This document shows, piece by piece, positions 18,754 through 25,909 of a stretch of DNA of 38,780 nucleotides. Both the position numbers and the translations under genes were made by a program. Origin of the DNA: an uncultured Acidobacteriota bacterium (GTDB taxonomy: Bacteria > Acidobacteriota > JAAYUB01); assembly GCA_937925645.1 (NCBI GenBank), contig CALAMB010000205.1, positions 1 to 38,780 on the forward strand, written 5' to 3'. The notes beneath the pieces are model-generated. The model was not told the DNA's origin. It saw nothing but the letters and a program-made list of their open reading frames with translations, and made no database searches. Position 1 is the stretch's first letter; every line of letters starts with the position of its first letter.

Positions 18754-20280
18754 ATGACCACGCCCCATGTTCACACGAAGGAAGGCTACCGGCGGATCAG
18801 CATCGATCCCATCACCCGCCTCGAGGGTCACGGGAAGATCGACATTTTTCTCGATGCCGAGGGCGCCGTCGCCGACTGCTACTTCCAGGTGCCCGAACTG
18901 CGCGGATTCGAGAAATTCTGCGAGGGCCGGCCGGTGGAGGACCTGCCCCGCATCACCCCCCGGATCTGCGGCGTCTGCCCCGAAGCCCACCACATGGCCA
19001 GCGCCAAGGCGTGCGACGCCGTCTACGGAGTGGAGTTGCCCCCCACCGCCAGGATGCTTCGGGAGCTCCAGTACAACATCTTCTTCGTCACGGACCACAC
19101 CACCCACTTCTACGCCCTGGGCGCGCCCGACTTCGTCATGGGGCCCGACTCCGATCCCGCCACGCGCAACATCATCGGCGTGATCGGCAAGGTGGGAGTG
19201 GAGATCGGCGGCCAGGTGATCCAGTGCCGCGCCTGGGGTCACGAGGCGGCCGCCATCTTCGGCGGCAAGCGGGTCAATCCGGTCAACGCGATCCCCGGCG
19301 GCATGAGCAAGCCCATCAGCCAGGCGGAGCGCGAGCGCCTCGAGGAGATCGCCCGCTGGATGGTGGATTTCGGCAAGTTCACGCTGAAGCTGTTCCACGA
19401 CCTGGTCCTGGCCAACCCGGCGTATCTGGACCTCATCGTCAACGGTCCCTACATCCACCGGACGTACTCCATGGGGCTGGTGGACGAAAACAACAAGGTC
19501 AACTTCTACGAGGGTCAGGTCCGGGTGGTGGATCCTGACGGAGTGGAGTTCTGCCGCTACGCCCCCCACGAGTACATGGACCACATCGCCGAGCGGGTGG
19601 AGCCGTGGAGCTACCTGAAATTCCCCTACCTCAAAGGCGTGGGGTGGAAGGGCCTGGTGGACGGCAAGGAGTCGGGCGTGTACCGGGCGACGCCCCAGTC
19701 GCGCCTCAACGCCGCCGACGGCATGAGCACGCCCGTGGCGCAGGAGGCCTACGAGCAGTACTTCGAGACCCTCACCGGCGACCGGAGCGGGCGCACGCCG
19801 GTCCACCACACCCTGGCCATTCACTGGGCGCGGGTGGTCGAGATGATCAACGCAGCCGAGCGGGCGCTGGAGCTGATCCGGAATCCGGAGATCACTCATC
19901 CCGAAAACTACCGGACGCTCTGCCTGGGCACGCCCCGCGAGGGGGTGGGCATCGTGGAGGCGCCCCGCGGCACCCTGACTCACCACTACGTCACCGACGA
20001 CAACGGCATCGTCAAGAAAGTGAATCTCATCGTGGGCACCACCAACAACAACGCCGCCATCTGCATGTCGGTCAAGAAGGCGGCCCAGAGTCTGATCCGG
20101 CGCGGTGGCGAGGTGAAGGAAGGCATCCTGAACATGATCGAGATGGCGTTCCGGGCCTACGACCCGTGCTACGGTTGCGCCACCCACAGTCTTCCCGGGC
20201 AGATGCCCCTGATCGTGCGGATCCGGCGCCCCGACGGCGAAGTGATCCGGGAGATCCGGCGCGATCGCCCGACCGCCTGA
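18754..20280 (+). CDS. mvhA: [NiFe] hydrogenase large subunit, group 3 (MvhA-like)
   Basis: 508 residues. The four nickel-iron ligands are visible: [11 protein letters not shown] (C72, C75) near the N-terminus and DPCYGCATH (C472, C475, H478) near the C-terminus. The first motif and the early RLEGHGKI segment match group 3 cytoplasmic hydrogenases. After H478 thirty residues remain, which would be the maturation peptide cut off by the endopeptidase encoded at 23226. Without a signal peptide the enzyme should work in the cytoplasm, oxidising or producing H2. Subgroup (3c versus a neighbour) needs a phylogeny. No hyp genes for cofactor assembly are in the window. Confidence 0.95.
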   Translation: MTTPHVHTKEGYRRISIDPITRLEGHGKIDIFLDAEGAVADCYFQVPELRGFEKFCEGRPVEDLPRITPRICGVCPEAHHMASAKACDAVYGVELPPTARMLRELQYNIFFVTDHTTHFYALGAPDFVMGPDSDPATRNIIGVIGKVGVEIGGQVIQCRAWGHEAAAIFGGKRVNPVNAIPGGMSKPISQAERERLEEIARWMVDFGKFTLKLFHDLVLANPAYLDLIVNGPYIHRTYSMGLVDENNKVNFYEGQVRVVDPDGVEFCRYAPHEYMDHIAERVEPWSYLKFPYLKGVGWKGLVDGKESGVYRATPQSRLNAADGMSTPVAQEAYEQYFETLTGDRSGRTPVHHTLAIHWARVVEMINAAERALELIRNPEITHPENYRTLCLGTPREGVGIVEAPRGTLTHHYVTDDNGIVKKVNLIVGTTNNNAAICMSVKKAAQSLIRRGGEVKEGILNMIEMAFRAYDPCYGCATHSLPGQMPLIVRIRRPDGEVIREIRRDRPTA

Positions 20281-20303
20281 GCGCTTCAGAAAAGGATGTG
20301 GCC

Positions 20304-21626
20304 ATGACGGAACTGAAAAAAAACTACGACGGACTGGTGATCGGCGGCGGCATCGCCGGCATGCAGGCCGCCCTGGATCTGGCCGAGCAGGGCTACGACG
20401 TCCTGCTGGTGGAAAAGGAGCCGTCCATCGGCGGGGTCATGGTGGGGTTGAACAAGGTCTTTCCCACGCTGGACTGCTCCAGCTGCATCTGCACGCCGCG
20501 CATGGCGGAGTCCGCCCACAACCCCCATATCCGCATCCAGACCTACACCGAGGTCAAGGCGGTGGAACCGCTGAACGTGGGGTTCCGGATCAAGCTGCAG
20601 AAAAAGCCCCGCTACGTGATCGAGTCGAAGTGCATCGGCTGCAGCCAGTGCGAGCTGGTCTGCCCGGTGGATGTGCCGCACGAGTTTGACTACGGCCTGG
20701 GCGCGCGCCGGGCCATCTACATCGCCCACGGCAACGCCATCCCTCAGGTGGCGGTGCTGGATCCGACGTACTGCACCTTCTGCGGCCGGTGCGAGAAGGC
20801 CTGCCCGGCCAACTGTATCGACTATACCCAGCAGCCGGAGGACGTGGAAGTGGAGGTGGCCACCATCATTGTCACCACCGGCCTCCAGATCACGCCGATG
20901 GAGCGCAAGGCGGAGTACGGCGGCGGGAAGCTCATCAACGTGATGAACCCCCTGGCCATGGAGCGGATCCAGTCGTCGAACGGCCCCTACGGACGGCCGC
21001 TGCGGCCGTCCGACGGCAAGGTGCCCCGCCGCATCGCCTACGTCCAGTGCGCCGGGAGCCGCGACCGCTCCATCGGCGTGCCCTACTGCTCGCGAGTGTG
21101 CTGCATGTACGCCCTGAAGCAGGCCCTGCTGCTGCGGCACTACATCCACGACGTCGACGTGACGATTTACCACATGGACATCCGGGCCTTTGGCAAGGGC
21201 TACGAGCAGTTCTACCGCCGGGTCATGCAGGAGGGGGTCCACGTAATGAAAGGGAAGGTGGCCCGGATCACCGAGCTGGAGAACAAGGACCTGCTCCTGC
21301 GGGTGGAGCTGCTGGATGAGGGGGGGCGGGTGGCCGAGGAGCGCTACGACCTGGTGGTGCTGTCCCAGGGGCTGATCCCGGCCTGGCAGGGCGACGGGGT
21401 GCTGGCCGCCGAGCTCGACGAGGACGGCTTTTTCCGCTCCATCTCGCCGAAGATCAGCCCGGCGCTGAGCAGTTGGCGCGGGGTGTTCATCGCCGGCGTG
21501 GCCGCCGGGCCCAAGGACATCCCGGACGCCATCGTCGAGGCCGGCGCCGCGGCCATGGAGGCCGCCATCTATCTGGAAGCGACGCGATATCACGAGCGCT
21601 TCATCGAGCCGACCAAGGTTCACTGA
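20304..21626 (+). CDS. HdrA-like flavoprotein 2 (QmoA-like, short form)
   Basis: 440 residues. FAD motif VIGGGIAGMQAA (12-23), the HdrA-type cysteine segment LDCSSCICTPRM, then two intact ferredoxin motifs CIGCSQCELVCP (from about 110) and CTFCGRCEKACPANC (from about 157), and a C-terminal flavin segment GVFIAGVAAGPKDIPD. It lacks the N-terminal domain and the two C-terminal ferredoxins of the first HdrA, so the two proteins are complementary. Size resembles QmoA of sulfate reducers. ATG 20304 is 23 bp after the mvhA stop, with AAAGGA upstream. The frame is open through mvhA, but that part is a shadow. Confidence 0.92.
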   Translation: MTELKKNYDGLVIGGGIAGMQAALDLAEQGYDVLLVEKEPSIGGVMVGLNKVFPTLDCSSCICTPRMAESAHNPHIRIQTYTEVKAVEPLNVGFRIKLQKKPRYVIESKCIGCSQCELVCPVDVPHEFDYGLGARRAIYIAHGNAIPQVAVLDPTYCTFCGRCEKACPANCIDYTQQPEDVEVEVATIIVTTGLQITPMERKAEYGGGKLINVMNPLAMERIQSSNGPYGRPLRPSDGKVPRRIAYVQCAGSRDRSIGVPYCSRVCCMYALKQALLLRHYIHDVDVTIYHMDIRAFGKGYEQFYRRVMQEGVHVMKGKVARITELENKDLLLRVELLDEGGRVAEERYDLVVLSQGLIPAWQGDGVLAAELDEDGFFRSISPKISPALSSWRGVFIAGVAAGPKDIPDAIVEAGAAAMEAAIYLEATRYHERFIEPTKVH

Positions 21627-21687
21627 TGCTTCAACCCGGCCCGTCGCGAGGCGGGCCGGGCGGATCATGACCGCAGGGAGAGCCACC

Positions 21688-22038
21688 ATGTCGGAAAACG
21701 AACGACCCATCGCCGGTTCGGTCGGTGACGAAGCAGCCGCCCCGGCCGAAGGCGCGGCCCGCGGCGTCAGGGCCAAGCGGCCCATCGACGTCCTGCGGGA
21801 GCGCCAGGGCGAGCGCCCGCCGGAGCAGAAGGAGTACTTCAAGCGGCAGACCCAGGTCCGCAAGGCGCTCCTCGAGGCGTTGAAAGAGGCGCCGCGGACC
21901 ATCCCCGAGCTGGCCGCCCGGTGCGGCCTGCCGTCGGAGGAGGTGGTCTGGAACGTCATGGCCATGCGCCGCTACGGCAAGCTGGTCGAGGAGGAACTGC
22001 GCGGCGACTATTATTGCTACCGGTTGAAGGAGGTGTGA
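21688..22038 (+). CDS. Small winged-helix protein inside the Hdr operon
   Basis: 116 residues. A variable N-terminus rich in A, E and P (about 1-50) is followed by a basic stretch and a compact helix-turn-helix/winged-helix-like domain (RKALLEALKEAPRTIPELA, GLPSEEVVWNVMAMRRYGKLVE, GDYYCYRL). From memory, small proteins of this type recur in hdr/mvh-like operons of anaerobic bacteria. The fold suggests DNA binding, yet its fixed place between structural subunits also allows a role in complex assembly. ATG 21688 is chosen for AGGGAG 7 bp upstream; ATG 21667 is the alternative. It ends 2 bp before the qmoC-like gene. Confidence 0.8.
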   Translation: MSENERPIAGSVGDEAAAPAEGAARGVRAKRPIDVLRERQGERPPEQKEYFKRQTQVRKALLEALKEAPRTIPELAARCGLPSEEVVWNVMAMRRYGKLVEEELRGDYYCYRLKEV

Positions 22039-22040
22039 GG

Positions 22041-23216
22041 ATGGGCAGCCGAGTGAATCCCCGCCTGGCCGCCGAGGTGGCCGAATACGGCGCCGACACG
22101 GTCAACAAATGCTTCAACTGCGGCAACTGCACCGCCGTCTGCTCGCTGTCGAAGGGCGACACGGTCTTTCCCCGCCGGATGATCCGCTACCTCCAGCTCG
22201 GATTGCGCGACAAGCTGGTGGAAGCGCCCGAGCCGTGGCTGTGTTATTACTGCGGCACGTGCTCCGACACCTGTCCCCGGGAGGCCTTCCCGGGCGAACT
22301 GATGATGGCCACCCGCCGATGGCTGACGGCGCAGTACGATTTCACCGGCCTGTCCCGCAAGCTGTACCTCAGCAAGGTTTGGGAGATCGGCCTGCTGGCG
22401 GCCGGGGCGCTGCTGGTGCTGGCGCTGTTCGTGGTGCCCGGCTGGCTGGGCATCCCGTTCGGCTTCCGCGACCTGCCGGTGGAGGCGCGCGAGCATGTCC
22501 GCGTCGCCATTTTCGCCAAAACCGAATGGGTCCACATCGGCGACTGGGTGCTGGCCGTCGTTCTCGGCCTGCTGCTGTGGACCAACGCGTTCCGGATGAT
22601 CTACTTCGTCGTCCGGGGCGAGAAAGGCGTCCGGATCCCCCTGACGCTCTGGTTCACCAAGTTCTACCAGATGGTGGTGCACGGGCTGACCCAGCGGCGC
22701 TGGCTGGAATGCGACAACGACACCCGCCTGAAATGGCTGCAGCACTTCCTGCTGGTGACGGGCTACGGCACGATGCTGCTGCTCGTGGTGCTGCTCCTGC
22801 CCATCTTTCAGGTGGACAAGGCCGAGTTTCACTGGACGAGCATTCCGGGTTACTACGCGACGCTCATGCTGCTCGCGGTCACCCTGCTGGCCATCCGCGG
22901 CCGGCTGGAGAAGAAGGAGCCCATCCACCGGTTTTCCCATCCCACCGACTGGATGTTCCTCATCCTGCTGTTGCTGACCGCGCTGTCCGGCATCGTGGTG
23001 AACATCCTGCGGCTGATGGACCTGGCGTATCCGACCTACGTGGCGTACGTCGTGCACCTGATGATCGCGGTGCCCATGCTCATCGTGGAGGTTCCGTTCG
23101 GCAAATGGGCCCATCTGATCTTCCGGCCCGTGTCCAAGTACATCGTGGCCGTTCTCGAGGCGGCGCGGGAACGCCAGACCGCCCGCGCCGGCGTGCCCAA
23201 GCCGGCGACCGTCTGA
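22041..23216 (+). CDS. QmoC-like HdrC/HdrE fusion, membrane anchor of the complex
   Basis: 391 residues. An HdrC-like N-terminus has two [4Fe-4S] motifs, CFNCGNCTAVC (C24, C27, C30, C34) and CYYCGTCSDTCP (C68, C71, C74, C78). It is followed by a membrane part with about six hydrophobic segments (near residues 115-140, 170-195, 235-260, 270-290, 305-325 and 335-355) resembling the HdrE/NarI-type cytochrome b. This fusion is the hallmark of QmoC, which links Hdr-like flavoproteins to menaquinone. Histidines in several helices could bind heme b. A strong GGAGGT site precedes ATG 22041. It should anchor the hydrogenase-HdrA assembly to the membrane. Confidence 0.92.
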   Translation: MGSRVNPRLAAEVAEYGADTVNKCFNCGNCTAVCSLSKGDTVFPRRMIRYLQLGLRDKLVEAPEPWLCYYCGTCSDTCPREAFPGELMMATRRWLTAQYDFTGLSRKLYLSKVWEIGLLAAGALLVLALFVVPGWLGIPFGFRDLPVEAREHVRVAIFAKTEWVHIGDWVLAVVLGLLLWTNAFRMIYFVVRGEKGVRIPLTLWFTKFYQMVVHGLTQRRWLECDNDTRLKWLQHFLLVTGYGTMLLLVVLLLPIFQVDKAEFHWTSIPGYYATLMLLAVTLLAIRGRLEKKEPIHRFSHPTDWMFLILLLLTALSGIVVNILRLMDLAYPTYVAYVVHLMIAVPMLIVEVPFGKWAHLIFRPVSKYIVAVLEAARERQTARAGVPKPATV

Positions 23217-23225
23217 GGCCGCCCG

Positions 23226-23858
23226 GTGCGACCCGTCATCGCCCAGACCGGCCCGGCTGCCGCCCGACGCGTGCTGGTGCTGGGGCTGGGCAACCCCATC
23301 CTGGGCGATGACGCCGCCGGGCTGGCGGTCGCCGCGGACCTGGAAACCCGGCTGGTCCGCCAGCCGCAGCCGGGAGTGGAGGTGCGGACCAGCGCCCGGG
23401 GCGGTTTCGAGCTCATCGATCTCCTGACCGGGTTTCACCGGGTCATTCTGGTGGACAGTCTCACCGTGCCCGAGCCCGCTCCCGGACGAATCCGCCGGCT
23501 GGGTCTCGACGACGTGGCCGGCAGCGCGCGGCTGGTGTGCGGCCACGAGATCCACGTCGCCACCGCCTTCGACCTGGCGGCCCGGCTGGCCATCCCCATG
23601 CCGCAGACCGTGACCATCTACGGCATCGAGATCGCCGACGCGACCGCCTTCGGCGAGGAACTCACGCCTCGGGTGGCGGCGGCGGCGCGGGAGCTGGCCG
23701 AGCGGATCTGGACCGAGCTGCAGGTTCGGTCGGGCGAGCCCGGGGCAGACTTCCCCCCGGACGGGTCCGATGCCCGTTGCCCAACCGCGACCCCCGGGGA
23801 AACGACCATTCAGGAATGTCTTCTCATGGGCGGGCCTTCGGAAGATAATACATCATGA
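23226..23858 (+). CDS. Hydrogenase maturation endopeptidase (HyaD/HycI family)
   Basis: 210 residues. The family signature LVLGLGNPILGDDAAG (17-32) contains the first nickel-binding acidic residue; the second is in VILVDSL and the histidine in VCGHEIH. The enzyme removes the C-terminal peptide of the large subunit after nickel insertion, here presumably the 30 residues beyond H478 of MvhA. The C-terminus is about 40 residues longer than the usual family end and looks disordered. GTG 23226 starts 9 bp after the qmoC-like stop, so it belongs to the same operon. Confidence 0.93.
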   Translation: MRPVIAQTGPAAARRVLVLGLGNPILGDDAAGLAVAADLETRLVRQPQPGVEVRTSARGGFELIDLLTGFHRVILVDSLTVPEPAPGRIRRLGLDDVAGSARLVCGHEIHVATAFDLAARLAIPMPQTVTIYGIEIADATAFGEELTPRVAAAARELAERIWTELQVRSGEPGADFPPDGSDARCPTATPGETTIQECLLMGGPSEDNTS

Positions 23859-23933
23859 CTGTCCAAGCCCGGGTCGCGGAAGGCGCACCGGTCCCGCCAG
23901 AGACGGGATCGGGCTGGAAGTACGGGAGCAGAG

Positions 23934-25274
23934 ATGGAAATCCGCATCATCCCGCTGGACAAAGCCGTCGATGAACGCGCCCACTGGCTGGTGCGGCTGC
24001 GCTGGATCGCGGGCGCGGCGGTGATCCTGTTCGGCCTGGTCGCGGCGCTGGCCCTGCCCGAGATGCGCGTCGTTCCCGTGATCGGAGTCGGCCTGGCCAT
24101 TCTGGCCTACAACGTATTGATCCACGTCGGCTTGCCCCATCTGGGACCCAAGCGCAGCCTCCACCTGCAGATCCTGCTGGACTGGCTGGCGCTGGCGGTG
24201 CTCTGCCACATCACCGGAGGGCTCGACAGCCCCTTCCTTCCGTTTTTCATCTTCCACGTGATTCTGGCCGGCATGCTGGTGAGCCGCCGGGCGTGCCTGC
24301 GTCACGGGCTCATCGCCATTGTCATCATTTCGGGAATGGCCATGCTGGAATATGCCGGGTTTTATCCGCCCATCCAGCTCCCCGGATTCCTGCCTTCCCC
24401 GCGCTACGACAACCTGCACTACATCCTGCTGTTCCTCGGCTCGTTCTCGATCCTGATTCTGCTGACCGTCTACCTGTCCACCACGGTGATCCAGCACCTG
24501 CGCAAGGGCGAGGAGAAGCTGATGCAGTTGCAGGACCACCTCAGCGACGCCTATGACGGGCTGCGCCGGGCGGACGAGTCCAAGACCCGTTTCGTCCGGA
24601 TCGTCTCCCACGAGATCCGCAGTCCGCTGGCCGCCACCCAGAGCATGCTGCGGGTGATCCTGGACGGTCTCGCCGGCGAGGCGTCTGCCAAGGTGGTGGA
24701 TCTCATCCGCCGCTCCAGCTGCCGGCTGAACGAGCTGCTGGGGCTGATCAACGAGCTGTTGGACCTGATCCGGGGCGGGCAGCCGGTGGCCGAGGAGGAG
24801 AAGCAGGACATCCCGCTGGAGGCGGTGATCCGGAAGGTCACCGGGGACCTGGGGGCTCACGCCGCGCACAAAGAGGTGCGCCTGGAGATTCAATTAGACA
24901 GTCAGGATGCCATCTTCCGCGGCGACAGCCAGGACCTGGAGCGGATCGTCGTGAACCTGGTGAGCAACGCCATCACCTACACGCCGGAGTTCGGCGTGGT
25001 GAAGGTGACCGGCCGGCTGGAGCCGGACCATTTTTACCGGTTGGAGGTGGCCGACACGGGGATCGGTATCCCGCCCGACGAGCGGCCGCGCATCTTTGAG
25101 GAATTCTACCGGGCCTCCAATGCCAAGAGTGAGAAGAAGGAAGGGACGGGATTGGGTCTGGCCATTGTCAAGGTCACGGTGGAAAAATACGGCGGCCGGA
25201 TCGAAGTGGCCAGCGAACTGGGCAAGGGTACCTGTTTCACCGTCCGGCTGCCGGTGATCAGCCTGGCTTCGTGA
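23934..25274 (+). CDS. Membrane histidine kinase, RegB/PrrB-like
   Basis: 446 residues. Six hydrophobic segments fill residues 20-185. The extracytoplasmic edge of the third carries GGLDSPF (95-101), close to the GGxxNPF motif with which RegB senses ubiquinone. The kinase core has the H-box SHEIRSPLA (His226), N-box LVSNAITYTP, G1 DTGIGIPP, F-box IFEEFYRA and G2 GTGLGLAIVK. No response regulator gene is adjacent on either side. It stands 75 bp after the protease gene and may be the last gene of the hydrogenase operon, which would suit a sensor of the quinone redox state. GGGAG lies before ATG 23934. Confidence 0.9.
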   Translation: MEIRIIPLDKAVDERAHWLVRLRWIAGAAVILFGLVAALALPEMRVVPVIGVGLAILAYNVLIHVGLPHLGPKRSLHLQILLDWLALAVLCHITGGLDSPFLPFFIFHVILAGMLVSRRACLRHGLIAIVIISGMAMLEYAGFYPPIQLPGFLPSPRYDNLHYILLFLGSFSILILLTVYLSTTVIQHLRKGEEKLMQLQDHLSDAYDGLRRADESKTRFVRIVSHEIRSPLAATQSMLRVILDGLAGEASAKVVDLIRRSSCRLNELLGLINELLDLIRGGQPVAEEEKQDIPLEAVIRKVTGDLGAHAAHKEVRLEIQLDSQDAIFRGDSQDLERIVVNLVSNAITYTPEFGVVKVTGRLEPDHFYRLEVADTGIGIPPDERPRIFEEFYRASNAKSEKKEGTGLGLAIVKVTVEKYGGRIEVASELGKGTCFTVRLPVISLAS

Positions 25275-25328
25275 GGAGTCCGTCCCCGGCTGGCGACACA
25301 ATCCCGCCAGGGCGCTCGGCCATCCGCC

Positions 25329-25360
25329 GCCGGCGTCCCGATCGTGACGGGATGGCCGGC
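25329..25360. terminator. Candidate bidirectional hairpin between convergent genes
   Basis: GCCGGCGTCCCG (25329-25340) and CGGGATGGCCGGC (25348-25360) pair almost completely around a 7-nt loop. The hairpin lies between the stops of the kinase gene (25274, plus) and the SHOCT gene (25362, minus). No T tract follows on either strand, so strength is uncertain. Confidence 0.4.
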
Positions 25361-25361
25361 G

Positions 25362-25838
25362 TCAGTTGTGGTCGAGCTTTTGTCCCCAGCGGTCCACCGC
25401 CGGCGGGGCACCGGCCAGGAGTTCCGCCCGCTTCTGCTTGTATTCCTGTTCCGTGATCAGTCCGCGCTGGCGGTAGCGGGCCAGTTGTTCCAGCCGGGCC
25501 TCGAGACTGTCTTCGACGGGCGACGGATAGAGTTCCGGCGGACAGGCGGCGGCGACGGCCTTGTTCAGCGCCGCCTCGTCGAACGCGGGCCGTCCGTCCC
25601 GGCCGATGCTCAGCCGGGAGTAGCACTGCCCGAGTTGGACGGTTTCCCGCTTCAGGTCGGCGTTCCTGGGGTCCTTGCGGAGCTGGGCCAGGCAGTCCTC
25701 AAAGGCCCGCTTGGCGCTGGCCAGCTCGAGGCGACGGTGGCGGCGGGCAAATACGACCACCAGCACGATGGCGGTCACAGCCGCTCCCGCCAGCACGAGA
25801 CAGCCGCCGATATTGATCCAGAAATTGCCTTCAGGCAT
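25362..25838 (-). CDS. Membrane-anchored SHOCT-domain protein
   Basis: 158 residues. One N-terminal transmembrane helix (about 8-31) is followed by a soluble middle part with two isolated cysteines and a C-terminal SHOCT module (EARLEQLARYRQRGLITEQEYKQKR is the region at about 116-140, quoted here in positions: Leu/Ile-Thr-x-x-Glu-Tyr core). SHOCT domains are short helical pairs often found at the ends of membrane or secreted proteins, perhaps for oligomerisation. GGAGG lies 5 bp before ATG 25838. It is 71 bp downstream of the HdrD/EtfD-like gene and probably co-transcribed. No function can be named. Confidence 0.82.
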   Translation of the reverse strand: MPEGNFWINIGGCLVLAGAAVTAIVLVVVFARRHRRLELASAKRAFEDCLAQLRKDPRNADLKRETVQLGQCYSRLSIGRDGRPAFDEAALNKAVAAACPPELYPSPVEDSLEARLEQLARYRQRGLITEQEYKQKRAELLAGAPPAVDRWGQKLDHN

Positions 25839-25909
25839 CGACGCCTCCGCGGCGACTTCGGGCGCCGGCGTGATGGACGGATGCGTTCATGGTATCCGAA
25901 ATCAGCCGG

